A stretch of 26,472 nucleotides of DNA, from NCBI GenBank assembly GCA_037444165.1, contig JBBIMX010000040.1, positions 1 to 26,472 on the forward strand. Direction: 5' to 3'. This DNA comes from CALIBK01 sp037444165 (lineage in GTDB: Bacteria; Desulfobacterota; BSN033; UBA1163). Numbering within the stretch: the first letter of the stretch is position 1; the number at the start of each line of letters is the position of its first letter. The position numbers and the translations under genes were made by a program. This document shows, piece after piece, positions 6,281-13,884 of the stretch. Under the pieces are notes generated by a model, which saw nothing but the letters and a program-made list of their open reading frames with translations, was not told the origin of the DNA and did not search any database.

Positions 6281-8857
6281 ATGGACATCATTCAAGAGCT
6301 GATCAAAATTGTGGGTGAGAAGAATGTAAAAACTGACCAGATCGAAAGACTCTGCCATTCGAGGGATATGTCTGTCCACGAGGGAATTCCGGATGCCGTG
6401 GTCTTTGCCAAAACCACCGAAGAGGTTTCAAAAATCCTCAAGCTCGCTTACGAAAATGAGATTAAGGTGATCCCCAGAGGTTCGGGAACGAGTACCACTG
6501 GAGCGGTCCTTCCCTGTTTTGGAGGAATCATTCTTGATGTGAGCCGAATGAACAAAATTAAAGAGATCCATCGAAAGGATGGCTATGCAGTCGTCGAACC
6601 GGGTGTAATCTGTCAACAACTCAACAATGCCCTTGCTCCCACCCATTTTTTCCCTCCTGACCCTGGCAGTGCCACGATCGCCTCGATCGGTGGCATGGTC
6701 TCGACCAATGCCAGCGGAAATCGTGCCATCAAATACGGGACGACCAAAGACTATGTCATGGCATTGGAAGTCGTCCTGGCTGATGGAAGAATCTTAAGGA
6801 CAGGATCCACCGCCCCCAAGACCTCTGCAGGATATGACCTGGTTCATCTCTTTTCTCGGGCAGAGGGAACACTCGGGGTCATCACAGAAGTCACCGTCAA
6901 GATCCTTCCTATGCCTGAATATATTGCTTTCGCCCAACTCTGGTTTTCCGATGTGGAGGATGCTGGAAAAGCGGCGGAAGGAATTCTCGGAGCAGGCATC
7001 CCTCTCTCTTCTTGTGAAATTCTGGATCGGCTCTCCATTGAAGTGGTGAACAAAGCGATGGGGCTGAACATTCCTGAGAATGTCGGATGCATCCTCTTCA
7101 TTGAGATTGATGGAAACAAACAGGCCGTAAAAGAGAATATTGAAAAAATTAATCGGATTGCGAAGGAATGCCATAGCCTGGGTGAGCAATGGGATGATGA
7201 TCCGAATAAACGTCTCAAGATGTGGGCAGGCCGTCAAGGCCTGGTCCCTTCCCTCTCCAAAGTGAGACGTGGAGCCAAGCTGGTTCCCCTGGTGGAGGAT
7301 TTCGGTGTGCCGATCTCCAAGATCCCGGAGACGATTCGAAAACTCCAGAAGTTAAGAGAGAAACATCATTTCCCCATCCCCATTTTCGGCCATATCGGGG
7401 ATGGAAACCTTCACGCCGTCCTGATCATTGATGGCCGAAAGAAGGAGGAATGGGAGGTGGCCAGAAAGATCGCTCAGGATTTTATCGACCTTACTATGGA
7501 ACTGAAAGGGACACTTACCGCGGAGCACGGAATTGGTCTGGCCAAAGCACCTTATATTCATCATGAACTGGGAGTGGGCCAGGAGGTGATGAGAGCGATC
7601 AAAAAAGCCCTGGACCCCAAAAATATCCTTAATCCCGGGAAATTAGGGCTCGATGACAAGGTGAAGGACATCTACGACTTCTTTACTTATAAAGAATTCA
7701 TTGAACATCCCGAAAAGATCATCAGCTTCGGCCAAGAGGTCGACAATGAGATTTTTGCCTGTATCAACTGTGGATTCTGTCGGGCGGGTTGTACGGTTTA
7801 TGCACGCACTGGATTGGAATCTGAAAATGCTCGTGGAAGAGTGATCCAGGCCTACTATCTGATGAAGGGAAAACTGAAACCTTCTCGCGAGATGGCTGAA
7901 AAGTTCTACCTCTGTACGACCTGCCTGAACTGCAAAGCCACATGCCCAGCCGGGGTGATGGTATCCGAAATCGTTGAGGCGGGAAGACGGAAATTGGTCG
8001 AGGCAGGGTTTCTCCCCGATATCCATAAGACCCTGATGGAAAATCTGAAGGCCACAGGAAATCCCTTCGGGGAACCAAAGGAGAAGCGTACTGATGTTTT
8101 TCCTTCATCCTTTAGACCTCAATCTGGACCGGTCGATACCCTGCTCTTTGTGGGTTGTGTCGCCTCCTATCAAGACGTTAACATTGTCCCCAACACCATG
8201 GCCATCCTAGATAAGGCAGGAGTCTCCTATACCGCGTTGGGAAAAGAGGAGAATTGTTGTGGATATATCTCCTATTTAGTGGGAACGGAAGAATTTAAGG
8301 AAGCCGGAAAAAAGAATATCGAACTGTTTTCAAAAATCAAACCGAAACAGATTGTCACCACCTGTGCAGGATGCTATAAAACCTTCAAAGAGCTTTATCC
8401 TAAATATCTCTCCTCCGATCTTCCTGTCGTTCATGCCATAGAGTATATGAATCAATTGATTCAGAATGGGAAGATTAAATTTAAGGATGGAAATTCCATG
8501 AAGGTGGCCTACCATGACCCTTGTGACCTGGGTCGGCATCTCAACATCTTTGAGCCTCCGAGGGAACTCCTTCAAAAGATTCCAGGCGTGACTCTGGTGG
8601 AATTTAAGAATAACCGTCTACTGGCTAAATGTTGTGGAGGGGGAGGAGGACTAAAAGCCTTCAATACCGATCTCTCTGCCGAGATTGCCTATCAGAGGGG
8701 GCTTGAGGCTCTTGAAGTAGGAGCGGATCTCATCGTCTCGGCCTGCCCAGCCTGTAAGGCCAATCTTCAGGTGGCCGCCGCACGGATTCGGAAGGAGAAA
8801 AAAGGCCGTCTCAAGGTGATGGATATCACAGAACTGGTGGCCGAAGCCCTCGCCTAA
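6281..8857 (+). CDS. FAD-linked oxidase fused to Fe-S/CCG domains (GlcD-GlcF type 2-hydroxyacid dehydrogenase)
   Basis: Probably oxidises D-lactate, glycolate or another 2-hydroxyacid via FAD and passes electrons through Fe-S clusters. The 858 residues begin with a PCMH-type FAD domain (about 35-215, with PRGSGTSTTGA near 65). A FAD-oxidase C-terminal domain follows (HIGDGNLH and AEHGIG). Next come two 4Fe-4S motifs (C494, C497, C500, C504; C545, C548, C551, C555) and two complete CCG domains (VGCVASY, NCCGY, CAGC; DPCDLGR, KCCGGGGG, CPAC). E. coli splits these functions between GlcD and GlcF. The ATG at 6281 follows AAGGAGG; an in-frame ATG at 6155 lacks a ribosome site and lies upstream of the likely promoter. 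It is transcribed divergently from the HdrD-like unit and shares its CCG sequence motifs. Exact substrate unknown. Confidence 0.9.
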   Translation: MDIIQELIKIVGEKNVKTDQIERLCHSRDMSVHEGIPDAVVFAKTTEEVSKILKLAYENEIKVIPRGSGTSTTGAVLPCFGGIILDVSRMNKIKEIHRKDGYAVVEPGVICQQLNNALAPTHFFPPDPGSATIASIGGMVSTNASGNRAIKYGTTKDYVMALEVVLADGRILRTGSTAPKTSAGYDLVHLFSRAEGTLGVITEVTVKILPMPEYIAFAQLWFSDVEDAGKAAEGILGAGIPLSSCEILDRLSIEVVNKAMGLNIPENVGCILFIEIDGNKQAVKENIEKINRIAKECHSLGEQWDDDPNKRLKMWAGRQGLVPSLSKVRRGAKLVPLVEDFGVPISKIPETIRKLQKLREKHHFPIPIFGHIGDGNLHAVLIIDGRKKEEWEVARKIAQDFIDLTMELKGTLTAEHGIGLAKAPYIHHELGVGQEVMRAIKKALDPKNILNPGKLGLDDKVKDIYDFFTYKEFIEHPEKIISFGQEVDNEIFACINCGFCRAGCTVYARTGLESENARGRVIQAYYLMKGKLKPSREMAEKFYLCTTCLNCKATCPAGVMVSEIVEAGRRKLVEAGFLPDIHKTLMENLKATGNPFGEPKEKRTDVFPSSFRPQSGPVDTLLFVGCVASYQDVNIVPNTMAILDKAGVSYTALGKEENCCGYISYLVGTEEFKEAGKKNIELFSKIKPKQIVTTCAGCYKTFKELYPKYLSSDLPVVHAIEYMNQLIQNGKIKFKDGNSMKVAYHDPCDLGRHLNIFEPPRELLQKIPGVTLVEFKNNRLLAKCCGGGGGLKAFNTDLSAEIAYQRGLEALEVGADLIVSACPACKANLQVAAARIRKEKKGRLKVMDITELVAEALA

Positions 8858-8878
8858 CTCTAATCAGCCCAAACTTAA

Positions 8879-8900
8879 AGGGGGAGTTTTCACTCCCCCT
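8879..8900. terminator. Hairpin between convergent genes, possibly bidirectional terminator
   Basis: An 8-bp stem, AGGGGGAG (8879-8886) with CTCCCCCT (8893-8900), closes a 6-base loop. It lies 22 bases after the stop of the FAD/Fe-S fusion and downstream of the convergent gene ending at 9021. The tail is poor in T on the plus strand (CATTCAATCC) and better on the minus strand (TTTAAGTTT). The rest of 8901-9020 holds nothing I recognise. Confidence 0.55.
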
Positions 8901-9020
8901 CATTCAATCCATAGAAATCCTTTTTTAGCAAAATCCTCTTCTATTCCCCTTAGATCAGATGACAAAATTTTTCATGAATTTAAAGGAGAGAAAATAGAAA
9001 GGGCGATTTCATCATCAGGA

Positions 9021-9542
9021 TTACTTATTAAAGTAGTCTTGCCAGAGCTCTTCGATATGGTCAATCCATTCCCTAAATTCATAGAGAAGGCTCAATTCGT
9101 CTAAATAATCCTCTATGGAATGGGCTGAGGCCCTCTCAATGAATCTCTTGCAGACCCCCTCAAAATCCGATCCATACTCTTTACAACCGATGGACTGAAT
9201 GAGACTGGAGTCCACCGGGAGGTTTAAAAAGGGGGTACCCCATTCATCGTAAAACCTTCCATAAATACACCGAAGGCACTTCTTCTCTCGTAATTGAATG
9301 GCCCGATCAATCTCTTCATCGACCGCCTCTTGCATCATTCTTCTTAAGAGAAAAACCCTCTCCCGATAGCTCAGGGTTCGAGCCAATCGAATAATCTCCC
9401 GTTTTATCTCTTCAATGGATCTTGAAATCTCATCGATTAGGATGTCCGGAGTAAAGGTCTGTTTCAGTCGATAGAGTCGGATCTCTTGAAGGATCAAACT
9501 CTTTATTTCGGATCTCAATCCTTCCTTAATCTCCTCATCCAT
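9021..9542 (-). CDS. Hypothetical protein with four spaced cysteines
   Basis: I do not recognise this 173-residue protein. It is highly charged and mostly helical. The N-terminal 85 residues alternate acidic and basic patches (SRSIEEIKREIIRLAR, then RERVFLLRRMMQEAVDEEIDRAI) and could form a helical bundle or coiled coil. A compact central part holds C89-x2-C92, C120 and C131, a pattern able to bind zinc or an Fe-S cluster. The C-terminus (about 142-172) is again helical and acidic. There is no signal peptide or membrane segment. The gene starts 26 bases after the SfsA-fusion stop, but it has its own promoter and no Shine-Dalgarno; CCTCC, the anti-SD sense, lies upstream of the ATG. Function cannot be assigned. 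Confidence 0.75.
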   Translation of the reverse strand: MDEEIKEGLRSEIKSLILQEIRLYRLKQTFTPDILIDEISRSIEEIKREIIRLARTLSYRERVFLLRRMMQEAVDEEIDRAIQLREKKCLRCIYGRFYDEWGTPFLNLPVDSSLIQSIGCKEYGSDFEGVCKRFIERASAHSIEDYLDELSLLYEFREWIDHIEELWQDYFNK

Positions 9543-9551
9543 ACGGAGGAT

Positions 9552-9579
9552 AAAATATCATAACTATTTTATTTGTCAA
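9552..9579 (-). promoter_or_regulatory. Candidate promoter giving a near-leaderless transcript
   Basis: On the minus strand a perfect TTGACA (9579-9574) is followed after 16 bases by TATTTT (9557-9552, 4/6). The predicted start near 9545 is about 3 bases before the ATG at 9542. The -35 box lies beside the stop codon of the SfsA-fusion gene (9571-9569). Confidence 0.5.
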
Positions 9580-10729
9580 TCATGAGGTTTGTATTTTTCC
9601 AGTAACGGTCCATTCGGAAGTATTGGAGGGTTTTATGAAATCTTTCCAGATGAAGAGGATCCTCCGAAAATCCAAAAAGATGGGTAGGGCAGGAGCAGTC
9701 CGTTGAGCCAAATCCTTTGACGTTCCATTCAGAAATCTCTCCGATCGCTTTTGCAATATGGCATTCCAGTCGCTCGCTGCATCGAATGGGAAGGAGGGAA
9801 TGAAATTGAGCTACGGCCCTTAATTCATCGATATGCCATCGATGCCTCTTTCTTAGATGGCGATGCCTCTCCATCCTCCGGCTCAAATGGCCCATTGATG
9901 AACCCACATAGATATAGTATCCTTTCCTAAAAAGCAGGCTTCTTAAGACCCCAATCCGAATCCTTCTTGCCCGTGGCAAGTGGAGGATGAATAGATAACT
10001 CCCCCGATCCTCCACCTCCTTTTCAAGATAAGAGAAGGGAATCTCGAGGATCTTCACTTCCTGTCTTAGAGAAAGAGCCTCTGTCCAGTGAATAGCAAGG
10101 GCGAGAAACTGGACCTTCTCCCTGACATTGAGAAACATTTTTGAAAACTCTAAATCCGTATGATAATCCGGCATAAAGACCTCGGCATAAGGCCAGTGAA
10201 CAACGAAAAGAACAGCGGTTCTGATCCCCTGCTCTGAAAGTCTTGCCAGTTCAAAGAGGTGCCGTCTTCCTCTCTCGGTGATGGCATCCGGAAACATGGC
10301 CACCTTCTCTCCAAAAAGGGTACAGGACTTCACCTCTAGAACCACCTCTTCCCCTTTCTCTTGGAGAAGAAAATCGAATCGATGGGGACCGATTTTGACC
10401 TCTGACCGGAGCACTCTGGCCTTCTCGAACCCTGGAATCATTCCGTTTTGAAGAAGATATTTTGCCACTTCATTAGTTCGATGGGTATGCAGCATAATGG
10501 GAACTCCTTCTCGCTCCACGGCTACGGCTGTATAGAGATACTTTCGACCCTGAGAGGGAACCTCCTTGAGGAGATAGACCGTCCGCTCGGGCAAAAGGAG
10601 TTCAAGAAGCCTTCCAGGATTGGGAAGGAAAGCAGAAATCATCCCTCTTCCCACTCTGCATCGAACCAAAAATCGATTGGGTCTTTCTACGAATCTTCCT
10701 TTAATCAATCTCTCAGAAAAGAGTTTCAC
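9569..10729 (-). CDS. SfsA-like nuclease fused to a GIY-YIG (DUF123) domain
   Basis: The 386 residues carry two domains. Residues 1 to about 237 match SfsA (E. coli 234 residues): NPGRLLELL near 37-45, then D119 followed by E132-V-K134 in RFDFLL...LEVKSCTL, a PD-(D/E)XK-like active site. Residues about 243-355 match DUF123, a GIY-YIG relative: GYYIYVGSS (270-278), the RRMERHRHLRKRHRWHIDEL block, Glu322 and a FGSTDCSCPTHLF end. A tail to 386 is unassigned. SfsA was named for sugar fermentation effects and is now viewed as a DNA-binding nuclease-fold protein. The start is GTG at 10729 with GAGAGGGG just upstream; the first codon falls right at the conserved SfsA start. The unit is divergent from the gene at 10837. 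Confidence 0.85.
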   Translation of the reverse strand: MKLFSERLIKGRFVERPNRFLVRCRVGRGMISAFLPNPGRLLELLLPERTVYLLKEVPSQGRKYLYTAVAVEREGVPIMLHTHRTNEVAKYLLQNGMIPGFEKARVLRSEVKIGPHRFDFLLQEKGEEVVLEVKSCTLFGEKVAMFPDAITERGRRHLFELARLSEQGIRTAVLFVVHWPYAEVFMPDYHTDLEFSKMFLNVREKVQFLALAIHWTEALSLRQEVKILEIPFSYLEKEVEDRGSYLFILHLPRARRIRIGVLRSLLFRKGYYIYVGSSMGHLSRRMERHRHLRKRHRWHIDELRAVAQFHSLLPIRCSERLECHIAKAIGEISEWNVKGFGSTDCSCPTHLFGFSEDPLHLERFHKTLQYFRMDRYWKNTNLMIDK

Positions 10730-10798
10730 CGACCCCTCTCTTTGTGTCTATCCTTTGGGTTCTTCGGGAGATAAGGCCTTCGTATCAAAATTTGTAAA

Positions 10799-10827
10799 TT
10801 GAAAAAAAGAGAGAGAAGTAATAGAAT
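10799..10827 (+). promoter_or_regulatory. Candidate promoter giving a near-leaderless transcript
   Basis: TTGAAA (10799-10804) and TAGAAT (10822-10827), each 5/6 to consensus, have an ideal 17-base spacer. The predicted start near 10834 is only about 3 bases before the ATG at 10837. No Shine-Dalgarno lies in the usual window; the only purine run, GAGAGAGAAG, is inside the promoter spacer. Confidence 0.55.
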
Positions 10828-10836
10828 TTTTAATCG

Positions 10837-11721
10837 ATGCGAGTCCCCCTCATCCCCCTCGAAGGGAAAAAGATCCCTCGTTTGCTTTTCTCCATCTCCC
10901 TCAAAAACCCGGAGGACCATCAACCCCTATTATACCTGATGAGAAGACTTTATGAAGAAGGCTTCTCATGCCTTGATCTTCCTACCCCTCATCACCTCCA
11001 GCGATTAAAGGAACTGAGGGAACTTACAGAAGATGAAAACCTGATCGGCTTCGGTCATATAGGAGTAGAGAGCGGGACTTCCCTTTTAGGGAAACCGATC
11101 GAGCAATTCGAATCAAAAATCGTCTCCACCCTGATAAAGAACTTTTTGCCATCCCAGTGGATGAAAAAACTCTTTCCTTTACCTAAATTGGGTGAGGTCT
11201 TGACTCAAAGAGAGATTGATCGAATCACCTTTGATCCATCCCGCTTTGATGAAGCCCTCTCTTGTTTCCATCCCAAAGAGACTCCCTTCCTCCTCATGGG
11301 TGGAAAATATAATGATTGGCTACTGACCTTGGGAAGGGTGGACCTTCTTCAAGTTTCCATCTCAAAGATCCGGGAGAATGGATTTATCCCCATCTTCTCC
11401 GCCCAGTGGCCAACCCTTGTTCTTCCAAAGGCGAAACCTCTTGAAGTGGCGGCCTACGCCATACCCATCCATCCTAAAAAGAGCCTCTTTGATTTTGATC
11501 AGACCTGTGAAATGGTAAAGAAGTTTGACAAACCCATCATCGGCCTCAAACCCTTTATGGGGAGGAGAGATTTAAAGAAATTAAAGGCCACCTTCTCTTT
11601 TCTTTTTAATGAACTTAAGGTCTATTTAACCATCGGGGAGGTTTCCTCTGAGTTGGAAATGAAAATGGCCCTCAAGGGGATCACAGAAATCCCTTCCTTT
11701 ATCCCTTTCCAAAGAACATGA
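10837..11721 (+). CDS. Aldo/keto-reductase-like TIM-barrel protein (tentative)
   Basis: This 294-residue soluble protein has no motif that fixes its function. Its course resembles a TIM barrel. An N-terminal strand RLLFSISLK is followed by a helix and GFSCLDLPTP. A middle section has IGFGHIGVESG and LLQVSISKIRENGFIPIF. The end reads KPIIGLKPFMGR, then a helix, then LTIGEVSSELEMKMALKGI, which recalls the last strands of aldo/keto reductases. The AKR catalytic Asp-Tyr-Lys-His set is not evident, so it may be a non-enzymatic or divergent relative. The start has no ribosome site but sits directly behind a good promoter. The last 23 bases overlap the 3' end of the convergent SEC59-like gene. Confidence 0.7.
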   Translation: MRVPLIPLEGKKIPRLLFSISLKNPEDHQPLLYLMRRLYEEGFSCLDLPTPHHLQRLKELRELTEDENLIGFGHIGVESGTSLLGKPIEQFESKIVSTLIKNFLPSQWMKKLFPLPKLGEVLTQREIDRITFDPSRFDEALSCFHPKETPFLLMGGKYNDWLLTLGRVDLLQVSISKIRENGFIPIFSAQWPTLVLPKAKPLEVAAYAIPIHPKKSLFDFDQTCEMVKKFDKPIIGLKPFMGRRDLKKLKATFSFLFNELKVYLTIGEVSSELEMKMALKGITEIPSFIPFQRT

Positions 11722-12271
11722 TCGCTCCGGCCACCAGAGGAATGGTAAGATTGTCATCGATTGGGATGGGAAGGAGCTCGATCAAGGTGGTGATTAATGC
11801 GGATAGAGTTCCTGAAAGACGATCCACTCCGGGGTAGGTCCAGACGATCAAAAGTGAGGTGAACAGAAAGGCCAGAGCCCCTTCCATGGTTTTCTCAAAA
11901 ATCGATATCCTTCCAAAAGCCTTTCCAACCAGGGCCGCCGCAGTGTCTGAAAGGATGAGAATCAGCAGGCTGGCAATGGCGATGGGCTTGGGGAAAAAGA
12001 GGATGGTGAGGATAGAGGAGAAGAGGAAATAGGTAGATCCCATCAAATTCCGCTCTTCCTCTTCCCTTAAGACCCTTCCAAAAAAATACTTTCGAAAGAG
12101 AAGTGCCAGAGGGGGGTGAAAACGACGAAGAAGATCGACCGAAAGATAGACCAAAAAGAAGGGGATAAGGAAACCAAGAACAATCCTTTCGGAGCTCAAT
12201 CCGTATCCAATGGGGATGATGAGAGTGGCCAGATGGACAATCTTTCTTTTTATTTCGAGGCCTGGAATCAT
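11699..12271 (-). CDS. SEC59/DGK1/VTE5-type integral membrane kinase or cytidylyltransferase-like protein
   Basis: Multi-pass membrane protein of 190 residues related to dolichol, phytol and CTP-dependent diacylglycerol kinases and to CdsA-like proteins. It begins LEIKRKIVHLATLIIPIGYG, a typical start for the family. It contains LSDTAAALVGKAFGR (about 108-121), the conserved E-K-T-M-E-G (126-131), and the family hallmark ELLPIPIDDNLTIPLVAG (165-182). About five hydrophobic segments are seen. It probably phosphorylates or activates a lipid or polyprenol alcohol; the substrate is unknown in bacteria of this type. It is the last gene of the miaA-hfq-scpB-rluB direction, 52 bases behind rluB, with only a weak GAG site before the ATG. 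Its 3' end overlaps the convergent gene by 23 bases. Confidence 0.8.
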   Translation of the reverse strand: MIPGLEIKRKIVHLATLIIPIGYGLSSERIVLGFLIPFFLVYLSVDLLRRFHPPLALLFRKYFFGRVLREEEERNLMGSTYFLFSSILTILFFPKPIAIASLLILILSDTAAALVGKAFGRISIFEKTMEGALAFLFTSLLIVWTYPGVDRLSGTLSALITTLIELLPIPIDDNLTIPLVAGAIMFFGKG

Positions 12272-12323
12272 CGGAAGTCTCTAAACTCTCCAAAATGGAT
12301 CAATTAAGGAAGCCTTCCATTAT

Positions 12324-13046
12324 TTAGGCCGCCTTTAATCTCCTCAGATGATCCACCTCTTCGGGTGTGAGAAAACGGAAATGGCCTACCGGAAGATTCC
12401 CCAATCGGATTGGACCATATTCTACTCGTTTCAATTTTAATACCGGGTGTCCGATAGCGGCAAAAAGTCTTTTCAACAGATGGGTTCTTCCCTCTGTGAC
12501 CGTGATCTGAATCCAACTGTTTTTTTCTCTCTCCCGAAGGATCTGAATGGATTGGGCTTTTGCCAGACCGTCTTCAAGTCTTATTCCTTTTTTCAATAGG
12601 TCCAATTTTTTCTCACCCGGAACTCCCTGGACCTTCACCCAATAGGTTCGGGGAATTAAAAATTTGGGATGGCTGAGGTGATAGGCAATCTCTCCATCGT
12701 TGGTCAGTAAAAGAAGCCCTTCTGCATCAAAATCAAGTCGACCCAGAGGGTAGAGCCTCCATTTTATCTTTCCTAAGAGGTCCATGACCGTGGGTCTCCC
12801 TTTGGGGTCTTTAACAGTAGAGAGATACCCCCTGGGTTTATTTAACACAAGGGTAATCTTGGGCTCGGGCCGAGGAATTCTCTTCCCATCGACCTTGATG
12901 TGGTCCTTCTCGGGATCAGCCTTTGCCCCCAATTGAATGACCTTCCCATTTACGGTGACCCTTCCTTCAAGGATGATTTTTTCAGCCTCTCTCCTGGAAG
13001 CCATCCCCGCTTTTGCCAGAATCTTCTGAACCCTCTCAAGAACCAC
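12324..13046 (-). CDS. rluB: rRNA pseudouridine synthase, RluB/RsuA family
   Basis: Converts a uridine to pseudouridine in rRNA; RluB acts on helix 80 of 23S rRNA. The 240 residues start with an S4 RNA-binding domain (about 3-60: RVQKILAKAGMASRREAEKII). The catalytic domain with GRLDFDAEGLLLLTNDG (102-118) follows; D105 is the expected nucleophile. YPLGRLD, RTYWVKVQG and EGRTHLLKRLFAAIGHPV fit the family, although most relatives read EGRNRQVRRM at the last site. That substitution is visible and mildly unusual. The start is GTG at 13046, three bases after the scpB stop, with GAAGGAGG nine bases upstream. RluB rather than RsuA or RluE/F is chosen for its length and its position behind scpB, a very common pairing. 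Confidence 0.85.
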   Translation of the reverse strand: MVLERVQKILAKAGMASRREAEKIILEGRVTVNGKVIQLGAKADPEKDHIKVDGKRIPRPEPKITLVLNKPRGYLSTVKDPKGRPTVMDLLGKIKWRLYPLGRLDFDAEGLLLLTNDGEIAYHLSHPKFLIPRTYWVKVQGVPGEKKLDLLKKGIRLEDGLAKAQSIQILREREKNSWIQITVTEGRTHLLKRLFAAIGHPVLKLKRVEYGPIRLGNLPVGHFRFLTPEEVDHLRRLKAA

Positions 13047-13049
13047 TGT

Positions 13050-13628
13050 TCAATTTCCTCCTTCATTCTGAATCAAAGGTTCTTCTTTTGAGGTCTCCTT
13101 CCCGGAAGCAGGGGGCTGGATCTCTTTAAGAGTGGGAAGGTCGTCCAGGGATTTGAGATGAAAGAGCTCAAGAAAGGCCTGGGTTGTCCCGTAAACGAGG
13201 GGTCTTCCGGGAATCTCTCTTCTTCCCATGATTTTGATCAATCCCTTTTCAAGAAGGGTCCTCAAGACCCACCCCGAATCCACGCCTCGAATCTCTTCGA
13301 TCTTGGCTCGAATGATGGGCTGTTGATAAGCAATTATTGCCAGAGTTTCCAGGGCAGACTGGCTTAACTTAACCGGTTTTGCCTTTTTAAGTCGACTGAT
13401 CCATGGTGCCCATTTAGGTTTGGTCCGAAATTGATACCCCCCTCCCACCTCCACCAGTTCAATCCCTCTGGACTCCTCTCGATACTCCTCCTGGAGGCGA
13501 CGTACCCCCGAAAGGACCTCCTCCTCACTCCATTCAGGGAATATCTCTCGAAGGGCCTCTAATTTTAAGGGTGTATGGGTTACAAAAAAGAGGCTCTCAA
13601 GAATAGGCTTAAGGTCTATCTCACCCAT
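13050..13628 (-). CDS. scpB: Segregation and condensation protein B
   Basis: Winged-helix partner of the Smc-ScpA condensin complex, dimeric, needed for chromosome compaction and segregation. The 192 residues show two winged-helix halves. The conserved core is LSQSALETLAIIAYQQPIIRAKIEEIRGVDS (about 90-120), then LLEKGLIKIMGRREIPGRPLVYGTTQAFLELF (about 127-158), which is diagnostic. A charged tail (about 170-192) follows. scpA, normally next door, is not in the window; hfq lies upstream instead, 26 bases away. The ATG has GAGGGG seven bases upstream. Three bases separate it from rluB, so the two are likely translated together. Confidence 0.92.
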   Translation of the reverse strand: MGEIDLKPILESLFFVTHTPLKLEALREIFPEWSEEEVLSGVRRLQEEYREESRGIELVEVGGGYQFRTKPKWAPWISRLKKAKPVKLSQSALETLAIIAYQQPIIRAKIEEIRGVDSGWVLRTLLEKGLIKIMGRREIPGRPLVYGTTQAFLELFHLKSLDDLPTLKEIQPPASGKETSKEEPLIQNEGGN

Positions 13629-13654
13629 AGGGCACCCCTCTTTGTATCAACAGT

Positions 13655-13882
13655 TTATTTTGATTCGAAAACATCTATTTTTTGATTCGTATGGATCGAA
13701 GCAATGGCATGCTTGTAGAGCAGTTGATCGGTTTCCCCCCGCAACAAGACACAGAAGTTATCAAAGCTAAGAATCGTCCCATCTACCTTTCGGCCTCCTA
13801 TCAACTCTACGGTAACGTGAGCCCGATCTTTGCGAACACGATTAAGGAACTGATCTTGAATATTGATCTGATTCTTCGCCAT
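13655..13882 (-). CDS. hfq: RNA chaperone Hfq
   Basis: Hexameric Sm-like protein that pairs small RNAs with mRNAs. The 75 residues contain the proximal-face Gln/Asp (NIQDQFLN, residues 7-14), the Sm1 strand pattern VTVELIGGRKVDGTILSFDNF, and the Sm2 motif YKHAI (56-60) with K57 and H58. The C-terminal tail is short (about 10 residues), as in many non-enteric bacteria, and lacks the long disordered tail of E. coli Hfq. The ATG is two bases after the miaA stop, and AAAGGAGG lies six bases upstream, overlapping the end of miaA. The miaA-hfq order is the classic proteobacterial arrangement. Confidence 0.95.
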   Translation of the reverse strand: MAKNQINIQDQFLNRVRKDRAHVTVELIGGRKVDGTILSFDNFCVLLRGETDQLLYKHAIASIHTNQKIDVFESK

Positions 13883-13884
13883 TT

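Noticed and set aside
6794..7237. Minus-strand frames opposite the FAD/Fe-S fusion
   Set aside because: Antisense shadows of a conserved FAD domain, with no plausible start signals.
8901..9020. Small peptide from ATG 8959
   Set aside because: Only 12 codons, no ribosome site and no conservation clue.
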